The translations under genes were made by a program, and so were the position numbers. A model generated the notes under the pieces. That model worked only from the letters and a program-made list of their open reading frames with translations. It did not search any database and was not told where the DNA came from. A DNA stretch of 7,561 nt from Frankiaceae bacterium (lineage in GTDB: Bacteria; Actinomycetota; Actinomycetes; Mycobacteriales; SCTD01): contig CANKBT010000144.1 in the NCBI GenBank assembly GCA_947479995.1, forward strand, positions 1 to 7,561, read 5' to 3'. Of the stretch, positions 1-6,137 are shown piece by piece; position 1 is the stretch's first letter; each line of letters opens with the position of its first letter.

Positions 1-1
1 C

Positions 2-1117
2 GCGCTGGTCGAGGCGGTCGGCGCCGCCAAGGGCGACACCGACACCCCGATCCGCGACCTCGACCGCGAGCGCGCCGTGCTCAACAAGGTCGCCGACCTC
101 GCCGTGCAGCAGGGCCTGTCGCCCGACCTCGTGCGCCGCGTCTTCCGCGAGGTGATCGGCCACGCCGTCGACAAGCAGGTCGCCGAGCTCAGCGACCTCG
201 GCGGCGGCGGACCGCTGCACGTCGTGTTCCAGGGCGTCGCGCACGCCTACTCCCACCTGGCCGCGCAGAAGCACCTCGCGGGCAGCGGGCGCGAGGCGGT
301 GTTCGAGGGGCGGCAGTCCTTCCAGGACGTCATCGCCGCGCTCGAGTCCGGCGCGGCCGACCTCGCGGTCCTGCCGATCGAGAACACCACCGCCGGCAGC
401 ATCAACCAGGTCTACGACCTGCTGCAGCGCAGCCCGGTCTCGGTCGTCGGCGAGGAGACCTGGCGGGTCGACCACTGCCTGGCCGCCACCGGGCCGGTGC
501 CGCTGAGCTCGCTCACCCGCGTGCTGTCGCACCCGCAGGGCCTCGAGCAGTGCGCGGCCTTCCTGCGCTCGCTGCCGCTGGCGACGCCGACGACCGTGTT
601 CGACACCGCCGAGGCGATGCGCCTCGTCGCCACCGAGGGCGACCCGTCGTGGGCGGCGATCGGCTCGGCCGAGGCGGCCGACGCGCACGGCCTGGTCGTG
701 CTGCGCCGCAGCCTCGCCGACCAGCCGGAGAACTGGACGCGCTTCCTCGTGCTGGCCCGCGAGCCGGTCGTCGTGCCGCCGCGCGTGCCGAGCAAGACCA
801 GCCTCGTGCTCGTCACCGGGCACGAGGAGGGCGACCTCGTGCGCTGCCTGGAGGCGCTCGCGCGCACCGGCCACTCGATGACCAAGCTCGAGTCGCGACC
901 GCGGCCGGGCAGCCCCTTCGAGTACCTGTTCTTCCTCGACTTCGAGGGCAACGTCGCCGAGCCCCGCACGCAGGCCGTGCTGGAGGAGCTGCGGCGCGGT
1001 GCGCTCGCGCTCAAGGTGCTCGGCAGCTACCCCGCCAAGGTGGTGCGCGGCGACACCGCCGTCGCGCCGGGCAACGACGAGATCGAGGCGGTCGTCGCCG
1101 ACCGGCCGCGCTCCTAG
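2..1117 (+). CDS. pheA: Bifunctional chorismate mutase / prephenate dehydratase (P-protein), 5'-truncated
   Basis: Converts chorismate to prephenate and prephenate to phenylpyruvate, the committed steps to phenylalanine, in the cytoplasm. The frame is open from base 2, so the true start lies left of the window; 371 residues are visible. Residues 1-62 are the C-terminal part of an AroQ-type mutase domain. Recalled E. coli PheA residues Lys39, Asp48, Arg51, Glu52 and Gln88 are matched (RDLDRER at 53-73; final Gln in VDKQ), while Ser84 is replaced by Ala. The dehydratase domain follows (about residues 73-255) with FQGVAHAYSHLAA, IENTTAGSINQVYDLL, LSHPQGLEQC and the catalytic Thr-Arg-Phe at 737-745. 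A C-terminal ACT domain carries the Phe-binding ESRP motif at 890-901; the usual GALV reads GDLV, so feedback control may differ. The domain order and the ending VLGSYPA match E. coli-type P-proteins. The upstream mutase residues (E. coli Arg11 and Arg28) cannot be checked. The gene converges with the carbonic anhydrase gene with a 4-bp overlap. Confidence 0.95.
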   Translation, partial: ALVEAVGAAKGDTDTPIRDLDRERAVLNKVADLAVQQGLSPDLVRRVFREVIGHAVDKQVAELSDLGGGGPLHVVFQGVAHAYSHLAAQKHLAGSGREAVFEGRQSFQDVIAALESGAADLAVLPIENTTAGSINQVYDLLQRSPVSVVGEETWRVDHCLAATGPVPLSSLTRVLSHPQGLEQCAAFLRSLPLATPTTVFDTAEAMRLVATEGDPSWAAIGSAEAADAHGLVVLRRSLADQPENWTRFLVLAREPVVVPPRVPSKTSLVLVTGHEEGDLVRCLEALARTGHSMTKLESRPRPGSPFEYLFFLDFEGNVAEPRTQAVLEELRRGALALKVLGSYPAKVVRGDTAVAPGNDEIEAVVADRPRS

Positions 1118-1641
1118 CGCGGCACCTCGACGACCCCGGCCGCGTGCCGCGCCGCGAGGTCGCGGTAGGCCCCGGGGTTGACGTCGACGTAGAACTGCGC
1201 CGTCTCGCTGAGCGGCCCGCGCACCCTCGCGGGCGCGCCCATCGCCATCTGGCCGGGCGGCACGTGCGTGCCGGGCGTGAGCAGGCTCCCGGCCGCGACG
1301 AAGGCGCCCGCCCCCACGACGCAGCCGTCCTGCACGGTGCTGCCGTTGCCGACGAGGGCCCGCGCGCCGATGGTCGAGCCGTGCACGACGCACAGGTGCG
1401 CGACGGTCGCCCCCGGCCCGATCTCGGTCGCCGGGTCGGTGTCGCCGTGCACGACGCTGCCGTCCTGCACGTTGGCGCCCTCGCGCACGAGGATCGCGCC
1501 GAAGTCCGCCCGCAGCACCGCGCCGTACCAGACGGACGCGTGCGCCTCGACGACGACGTCGCCGACCAGGCTCGCCGTCGGGGCGATGAACGCGGTCGGG
1601 TGCACCCGGGGCGCGCGGCCCTCGAAGCTGTAGAGCGGCAT
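1114..1641 (-). CDS. Gamma-class carbonic anhydrase family protein (left-handed beta-helix)
   Basis: A 175-residue cytoplasmic protein of the gamma-carbonic anhydrase / YrdA / PaaY / ferripyochelin-binding family, which forms trimers holding metal between subunits and in some members hydrates CO2 reversibly. Hexapeptide-repeat strands run from about residue 14 to 125, followed by a short C-terminal helix. The three metal-ligand histidines are present as His65 (VVHGD), His82 and His87 (AHLCVVHG), with the last pair five residues apart as in the family. The conserved Arg44-x-Asp46 and NVQD (57-60) are also present. Two positions deviate from the pattern I recall: Ala81 replaces Gly in VGH, and Asn99 replaces Met in IGMG. 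The ATG at 1641 is chosen because the family's N-terminal pattern starts there and codons upstream fall in the neighbouring gene. No Shine-Dalgarno is visible; a -10 hexamer ends 7 nt before the ATG, so the mRNA is probably leaderless. The physiological substrate is unproven, since many homologues lack measurable anhydrase activity. Confidence 0.92.
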   Translation of the reverse strand: MPLYSFEGRAPRVHPTAFIAPTASLVGDVVVEAHASVWYGAVLRADFGAILVREGANVQDGSVVHGDTDPATEIGPGATVAHLCVVHGSTIGARALVGNGSTVQDGCVVGAGAFVAAGSLLTPGTHVPPGQMAMGAPARVRGPLSETAQFYVDVNPGAYRDLAARHAAGVVEVPR

Positions 1642-1647
1642 GGCGCG

Positions 1648-1659
1648 GAGCCTAGGCTC
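1648..1659. promoter_or_regulatory. Palindromic bidirectional -10 region of the carbonic anhydrase gene and adhC
   Basis: The 24-bp gap between two divergent start codons contains the perfect 12-bp palindrome GAGCCTAGGCTC. It yields TAGGCT, a TANNNT -10 hexamer, on the plus strand at 1653-1658 and on the minus strand at 1654-1649; the two share the central TA. In each direction exactly 7 nt lie between the hexamer and the ATG, which would place the transcription start at or next to the start codon. Neither gene has a Shine-Dalgarno at a usable distance, as expected for leaderless mRNAs. No good -35 is visible on either strand. The palindrome could also be an operator. Promoter function is inferred from position and motif only. 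Confidence 0.6.
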
Positions 1660-1665
1660 GACGGC

Positions 1666-2721
1666 ATGACGACCCTGACCCCCGCCCTGTCCGTCGCGTC
1701 CGCCGGTGCCGCGCCGGTGCCGTCCACCATCGAGCGCCGCGACCTGCGCGACGACGACGTCGCCTTCGACGTGCAGTGGGCCGGCATCTGCCACAGCGAC
1801 ATCCACCAGGCCGAGGGCGACTGGGGCGGCGCGATCTTCCCGATGGTGCCGGGGCACGAGGTCGTCGGCACCGTCACGGCGGTCGGCCCGGCGGTGACGA
1901 AGTACGCCGTGGGCGACCGCGTCGGCGTCGGCTGCATGGTCGACAGCTGCCAGGAGTGCGAGTACTGCGTGAAGGGGCTCGAGCAGTTCTGCACGCAGGG
2001 CGCCGTCCTCACCTACAACGGCAAGGAGTACGACGGCACGCCGACGTACGGCGGCTACAGCCGGGCCATCGTCGTGGGCGAGGCCTTCGTGGTGCGCATA
2101 CCCGACGCCCTCGAGCTCGACGTCGCCGCGCCGCTGCTGTGCGCGGGCATCACGACCTACAGCCCGCTCAAGCGCTACGGCGCCGGGCCGGGCGTCAAGG
2201 TCGCCGTCGTCGGCATGGGCGGGCTCGGCCACGTCGCCGTGCAGATCGCGCACGCGCTCGGCGCCGAGGTGACGGTGCTCAGCCAGACGCTGAGCAAGCA
2301 GGAGGACGGCCGCGCGCTCGGCGCCGACGCCTACTACGCGACGTCGGACCGGCAGACCTTCCGCGACCTGCGCAGCAGCTTCGACCTCATCGTCAACACC
2401 GTGTCGGCCAACCTCCCGGTCGACCGCTACCTGTCGCTGCTGCGCGTCGGCGGCACGATGGTCAACGTCGGCGCGCCGGCCGACCCCGACACCTTCAGCG
2501 CGTTCTCGCTCATCGGCGGCAACCGCGCGCTCGCCGGCTCGAACATCGGCGGCATCCCGGAGACGCAGGAGATGCTCGACTTCTGCGCCGAGCACGGCAT
2601 CGCCGCGCGCATCGAGGTCATCGACGCCTCGCAGGTCGCCGAGGCCTGGGAGCGCACCAAGGCCAGCGACGTGCGCTACCGCTTCGTCATCGACACGAGC
2701 ACCATCACCGCCGAGCAGTAG
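1666..2721 (+). CDS. adhC: Zinc-dependent alcohol dehydrogenase, NADP-type (AdhC/CAD subfamily)
   Basis: A 351-residue medium-chain dehydrogenase/reductase interconverting primary alcohols and aldehydes with a nicotinamide cofactor, cytoplasmic. Catalytic zinc ligands are Cys42 (GICHSD), His64 (GHE) and Cys159 (LLCAG). The four structural-zinc cysteines are Cys95, Cys98, Cys101 and Cys109. The Rossmann fold starts at GMGGLGH (183-189). The strand after it ends in Ser206 (VTVLSQ) with Lys211 nearby instead of an Asp, which in this subfamily goes with NADP(H) preference. GGIPETQEMLDFCAEH (295-310) and the end DVRYRFVIDT strongly recall mycobacterial AdhC and E. coli YahK, members of the cinnamyl-alcohol-dehydrogenase-like group with broad aldehyde substrates. 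Length is normal and no key residue is missing. The ATG at 1666 gives the expected N-terminus and sits 7 nt after a -10 hexamer, so translation is probably leaderless. It diverges from the carbonic anhydrase gene and converges on the PLD gene. The true substrate cannot be read from sequence. Confidence 0.96.
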   Translation: MTTLTPALSVASAGAAPVPSTIERRDLRDDDVAFDVQWAGICHSDIHQAEGDWGGAIFPMVPGHEVVGTVTAVGPAVTKYAVGDRVGVGCMVDSCQECEYCVKGLEQFCTQGAVLTYNGKEYDGTPTYGGYSRAIVVGEAFVVRIPDALELDVAAPLLCAGITTYSPLKRYGAGPGVKVAVVGMGGLGHVAVQIAHALGAEVTVLSQTLSKQEDGRALGADAYYATSDRQTFRDLRSSFDLIVNTVSANLPVDRYLSLLRVGGTMVNVGAPADPDTFSAFSLIGGNRALAGSNIGGIPETQEMLDFCAEHGIAARIEVIDASQVAEAWERTKASDVRYRFVIDTSTITAEQ

Positions 2722-2734
2722 CCCTCCGGGCGGG

Positions 2735-4336
2735 TCAGTGCCGCCGGCGCAGCCGGTCGCGCACGGCCCGCCCGTCCGGGTCGTACGCCAGCCGCGACAC
2801 CACGACCGCCCACGGGCGGTGGCGCCGCGGCACGCGCCCGGGCACGTGCGGGCGCAGGCGACCGGGCGGTCGCGGGCCGACCTGGCCGCCGTCGTACCAG
2901 GCCTGCAGCGCCTGCGCCGACGCGGCCATCGCCGCGAAGGCCGCCTCCGGGTCGACGAGGTCGTCGTCCTGCGCGCCGCCCGGGTCGCGGTCGAGGTGCT
3001 CGCGCCACAGCTCGAGGCGCAGGTCGCGGGCGAAGGCCCGCGCACCGTCGCCCAGCCCGCCGGGGTCGACCGGCTCACGGGGGTCGCGCGTCGCGTCGAG
3101 CACCGCGCAGCTGAGCTCGCTGTCGTGCGTCCACGAGCGGCGGTTCATGTTGTCCGAGCCGACCATCGCCCAGGTGTCGTCGACGACGACGACCTTGCTG
3201 TGCACGTAGACGGGCTCGCCGCGCGGGTTCTCGACGTCGTAGACGGCGAAGCGGTCGCGGCCGGCCGCCCGGTAGAGCTCGATCGCCCGCTCGCGCCCGA
3301 GCAGGCTCGGCAGCGCCGCGCGGCCCTCCTTGTCGGGGAAGCGCGGCACGACGACGACGAGCCGCAGGCCCGGCTGGCGGCGCAGCGCCCGCGCGAGCAG
3401 CTTGGCCACGCCGGGCGCCCACAGGTACTGGTCCTCGACGTAGACGAGCGCGCGCGCCGACCGCAGCGACCGGCGGTACGCGCGGGCGATGCTGCGCTCG
3501 CCGAGCGGGGCGAACGGGTAGCGCCGCCAGCGCGCCGGGTAGGTGCGCAGGACCTGCACGGCGTGCGGGCCGGCCGCCGGCGGGTCGGGGCGCACCGGCG
3601 GCAGGTCGCCGGTGGTGAAGGTGCCGGCGTGCCGCACCCGGTCGACGAGCATGCGGAACGGGCTCGGCAGGTCGAGCGGGCTGCCGTCCCACCGCTCGCG
3701 GAAGGTCAGCTCGACGCAGCTCACCGCGGGGCCGCGGACCTCGACCTGCACGTCGTGCCAGGGCGGCGTCGGGCCGTACGCCTCGGGGAAGCGCTGCGCC
3801 CGCGGGTCGCCGGCGTGGTCGGCGTCGTCGCCGCGGCTGCGCGCCAGGTCGATGCCGCCCAGGAAGGCCGTGTCGCCGTCGCGGCCGCGGCACACCACGA
3901 GCTTCTGGTGGTGCGAGCCGCCGCGCCGGGTGCGCGCGTCGAGCACCACCTCGGCGCCGGCGTCCTGCAGGGCCCGCGCGAGCGCGGCGTTCTCGAACTC
4001 GCTCTGGTCGAGGGCGCCGGGCTGGGAGCGCCACAGCAGCCCCCACACCCGCACGCCGCGCTGCGCGGCCCGGCCGAGCACCTCGGCGACGGTGTGGCCC
4101 GGGCCGTCGAGCACGGCGTCGGCGTCGCCGCGGAACGCCGTGAGGTAGAGCTCGTCGCCCTCGACCAGGGCGTCCACCGCCTCACGGAGCCGCGGGAAGT
4201 ACGTGCGGCCGTGCACGAGCGGCGTGACGAGGTTGCCGGTCGTCCAGGCCCGCAGCCGGGTGGCCGGGTTGCCGCGCTCGGCCACCGGGAGGAACCACCG
4301 GGCGGTCGCCGGGTCGTGCGGCAGGTCGGTGGTCAT
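2735..4336 (-). CDS. Phospholipase D-superfamily protein (two HKD motifs)
   Basis: A 533-residue protein with two PLD catalytic modules; the superfamily cleaves or transfers phosphodiesters, usually phospholipid headgroups, through a phospho-histidine intermediate. Module 1 has His143-x-Lys145 (SHHQKLVVC) followed by FLGGIDLARSRGDD; the Asp expected five residues after the Lys is Arg150. Module 2 is canonical: His379-x-Lys381-x4-Asp386, then GSDNMNRRSW. No signal peptide or membrane helix is seen; the C-terminal 50 residues are rich in Arg and Pro. The layout (WFLPVAERGNPATRL near the N-terminus, PPWHDVQ, basic tail) is a pattern I recall from uncharacterised actinobacterial PLD-like proteins, so cardiolipin synthase is not a safe name. 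The ATG at 4336 is preferred because codons just upstream lose the strong G/C third-base bias. A GTG at 4378 in the same frame overlaps the upstream stop as GTGA and is the main alternative. It is probably co-transcribed with the membrane protein gene 38 bp upstream. Confidence 0.9.
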   Translation of the reverse strand: MTTDLPHDPATARWFLPVAERGNPATRLRAWTTGNLVTPLVHGRTYFPRLREAVDALVEGDELYLTAFRGDADAVLDGPGHTVAEVLGRAAQRGVRVWGLLWRSQPGALDQSEFENAALARALQDAGAEVVLDARTRRGGSHHQKLVVCRGRDGDTAFLGGIDLARSRGDDADHAGDPRAQRFPEAYGPTPPWHDVQVEVRGPAVSCVELTFRERWDGSPLDLPSPFRMLVDRVRHAGTFTTGDLPPVRPDPPAAGPHAVQVLRTYPARWRRYPFAPLGERSIARAYRRSLRSARALVYVEDQYLWAPGVAKLLARALRRQPGLRLVVVVPRFPDKEGRAALPSLLGRERAIELYRAAGRDRFAVYDVENPRGEPVYVHSKVVVVDDTWAMVGSDNMNRRSWTHDSELSCAVLDATRDPREPVDPGGLGDGARAFARDLRLELWREHLDRDPGGAQDDDLVDPEAAFAAMAASAQALQAWYDGGQVGPRPPGRLRPHVPGRVPRRHRPWAVVVSRLAYDPDGRAVRDRLRRRH

Positions 4337-4339
4337 CCC

Positions 4340-4356
4340 CCACTGTCGCAGAGTGG
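4340..4356. repeat. Short inverted repeat before the PLD start codon
   Basis: CCACT and AGTGG flank a 7-nt loop, ending 3 nt before the PLD ATG at 4336. It could fold in the mRNA at the translation start or be a protein-binding site. With 5-bp arms it could equally be chance. Confidence 0.25.
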
Positions 4357-4374
4357 CCGGCCCGGCACGGAAGG

Positions 4375-4830
4375 TCACGGCTCCGCGCGGCGCCACAGCA
4401 GCACGGCGACGAGCGCGGTGGACGCCGCCCCGACGGCGCCGACGGCCAGCAGCTCGCGCTCGCGCACGTCGTCGGCGCGCTCGCAGGCGGGCGTCGTCGC
4501 GACCGGCCGGCTGAACGCCGGCGGGCAGGGGCCGGCCTCCGTCGCCACCTCGCGGGCGCGGCTCGCGGTCGCCAGGCAGGCGGCGCCGAGCAGGAGCAGG
4601 GAGACCGCGGCCGCGACGAGCGGGCGCGGCAGCCGCCAGCGCGGCCGCGCGCCGGACAGGCCGAGCGCCAGGGCGTGCACGGAGCCCGCGACGACGGCGC
4701 CGCCCGCGACGAGCACGAGCAGCTGCACGGCGAGGACGGCGCCGCCGCCGTCGAGGGCGACCCCGAGCCGCAGGACGCCGAGGCCGCCGAGCAGCAGGGC
4801 GGCGGCGGGCGGGACCGGGTCGGGGCGCAC
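4375..4830 (-). CDS. Predicted four-helix membrane protein of unknown function
   Basis: A 151-residue protein whose family I do not recognise. Four hydrophobic segments are visible at about residues 9-26, 31-58, 69-89 and 127-146. The loop between helices 2 and 3 is Arg-rich (GARPRWRLPRP), placing it inside; by the positive-inside rule both termini are then cytoplasmic. The helix 3-4 loop would be outside, and it is the only polar loop, with Cys102 and Cys116 that could form a disulfide. The GTG at 4830 is the start because the frame has no better upstream start and a -10 hexamer ends 7 nt before it, suggesting leaderless translation. Codon third positions are almost all G/C, as in neighbouring genes. 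It lies 38 bp upstream of the PLD gene on the same strand, so the two may share a transcript and the protein may serve a membrane-related role with it; that link is inference. Confidence 0.75.
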   Translation of the reverse strand: MRPDPVPPAAALLLGGLGVLRLGVALDGGGAVLAVQLLVLVAGGAVVAGSVHALALGLSGARPRWRLPRPLVAAAVSLLLLGAACLATASRAREVATEAGPCPPAFSRPVATTPACERADDVRERELLAVGAVGAASTALVAVLLWRRAEP

Positions 4831-4837
4831 GGGTCGG

Positions 4838-4843
4838 ACGCTA
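4838..4843 (-). promoter_or_regulatory. -10 element of the membrane protein-PLD operon
   Basis: Minus-strand TAGCGT fits TANNNT and is followed by 7 nt and then the GTG start at 4830, the same geometry as at the carbonic anhydrase/adhC promoter. It overlaps the palindrome GCTAGC at 4840-4845. No clear -35 is visible. Confidence 0.5.
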
Positions 4844-4857
4844 GCCAGTGCCGCGGC

Positions 4858-4863
4858 TACCCT
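4858..4863 (+). promoter_or_regulatory. -10 element of the GAF-PP2C gene
   Basis: TACCCT fits TANNNT and would start a transcript near 4870 with a leader of about 26 nt. That leader holds GGAG at 4886-4889, a Shine-Dalgarno 6 nt before the GTG at 4896. No clear -35 is visible. Together with the minus-strand -10 at 4838-4843 it makes a compact divergent promoter region. Confidence 0.45.
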
Positions 4864-4895
4864 GGCGCGCGCGGTGAGGCCGGGCGGAGCCGGGG

Positions 4896-6113
4896 GTGGT
4901 GCGCGTGCAGGACGACGACCGCGTCGCCCGGGCGGTGACCCGGCTGCTCGTCGAGTCGCACCTCATGCGCCCGGAGGCGCTGCCCGAAGCCGCCGACCGC
5001 GCGCTGCGGGCGGCCGGTGCGCGGGGCGGCCGCATCCACCTGGTCAGCCGCGACCAGCGCTCGCTCGTGCCGCTGCTGGCGCCCGACGACACCGAGCCGC
5101 TGAGCATCGAGGGCAGCCTCGCCGGCCGGTGCTTCCGCGACACCGAGGTGATGACCGGGGCCGAGGGCAGCCGGCTCTGGCTGCCGCTGCTGGACGGCAC
5201 CGAGCGCCTCGGGGTGCTGCAGGTCGACGTCGACCCGGACGCCGCCGAGGCCTTCGCCGCGGCGTCCGCGCCGCTCGCGGCGCTCATCGCCGAGCTGGTG
5301 GTGAGCAAGGGTCAGTACACCGACACCTTCGAGCGCACGCGCCGCGCGCTGCCCATGGGCGTCGCCGCCGAGCTGCTGTGGCGGCAGCTGCCGCCGCTCA
5401 CCTTCGCGTCCGACCGCTTCGTGGTCACCGCCCAGCTCGAGCCCTGGCACGAGGTCGGCGGCGACGCCTTCGACTACAGCATCGACGGCGAGGTGCTGCG
5501 CCTCGCGGTCTTCGACGCGATGGGGCACGGCCTGAGCGCGACCCTCATGGCCGGCGTGGCGCTGGCGGTCTACCGCAACTGCCGCCGCGACCAGGTGGGC
5601 CTGGTCGAGACGGCGGCCGCGGTCGACCGCGTGCTGTCCGCGCAGTTCGGCGACGAGTGCTTCGTGACCGCCGTGCTCGCCGAGCTCGACCTCACCACCG
5701 GCACGATCAGCACCCTGTCGGCCGCGCACCCGGCGCCGCTGCTCGTCCGCGACGGCAAGGCGCTCGGCGAGCTGAGCACCGACCCGGGCCTGCCGCTCGG
5801 CCTCGGCGGCCGCGACGACACGGTCGTCACCGCGTCACTGCAGCCCGGCGACCGCGTCGTCATGTTCAGCGACGGCGTCGTCGAGGCCCGCGGCGAGGAC
5901 GGCGACTTCTTCGGCGTCGACCGCCTGGTCGACCAGCTGTCCCGCGCCGAGTCGCGCCGGCAGAACGCGCCGGAGACGCTGCGCCGGCTCGTGCTGGCGG
6001 TGCTGGAGCACCAGCAGGGCACGCTGCAGGACGACGCCACGCTGCTGGTGCTGGAGTGGGCGGGCGACCCGGCCGGCGTGCTGCCGACCGGCACCCCCGC
6101 CGAGCTGCCCTAG
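4896..6113 (+). CDS. GAF-domain SpoIIE/PP2C-type serine/threonine phosphatase
   Basis: A 405-residue cytoplasmic metal-dependent phosphatase of the SpoIIE/RsbU type, which in actinobacteria typically dephosphorylates STAS-domain anti-anti-sigma factors. Residues about 25-140 form a GAF-like sensor (LSIEGSLAGRCF, RLWLPLLDGTERLGVLQVDV), and a short helical linker leads to the phosphatase domain at about 165-395. Metal-binding acidic residues are in place: Asp190 (EVGGDAFDY), Asp207 (DAMGHG), Asp326 (FSDG) and Asp379-Asp380 (QDDAT). There is no membrane segment and no kinase domain; the GAF ligand cannot be told from sequence. The GTG at 4896 is 6 nt after GGAG; GTG at 4899 is an equally plausible start. 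No STAS, anti-sigma or sigma-factor gene is in the window, so its partner must be encoded elsewhere. The flavin oxidoreductase gene starts 24 bp downstream and may be co-transcribed. Confidence 0.93.
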   Translation: MVRVQDDDRVARAVTRLLVESHLMRPEALPEAADRALRAAGARGGRIHLVSRDQRSLVPLLAPDDTEPLSIEGSLAGRCFRDTEVMTGAEGSRLWLPLLDGTERLGVLQVDVDPDAAEAFAAASAPLAALIAELVVSKGQYTDTFERTRRALPMGVAAELLWRQLPPLTFASDRFVVTAQLEPWHEVGGDAFDYSIDGEVLRLAVFDAMGHGLSATLMAGVALAVYRNCRRDQVGLVETAAAVDRVLSAQFGDECFVTAVLAELDLTTGTISTLSAAHPAPLLVRDGKALGELSTDPGLPLGLGGRDDTVVTASLQPGDRVVMFSDGVVEARGEDGDFFGVDRLVDQLSRAESRRQNAPETLRRLVLAVLEHQQGTLQDDATLLVLEWAGDPAGVLPTGTPAELP

Positions 6114-6137
6114 CCCGCCCGGGGGCACGATCGGCGC

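Noticed and set aside
2721..2734. Possible terminator GCCC-TCC-GGGC between adhC and the PLD gene.
   Set aside because: A 4-bp stem with a 3-nt loop is too weak to call in such GC-rich DNA.
1642..3078. Upstream extension of the carbonic anhydrase frame on the minus strand, antisense to adhC.
   Set aside because: The codon pattern and clear homology motifs support adhC on the plus strand; the extension has no domain and crosses the divergent promoter.
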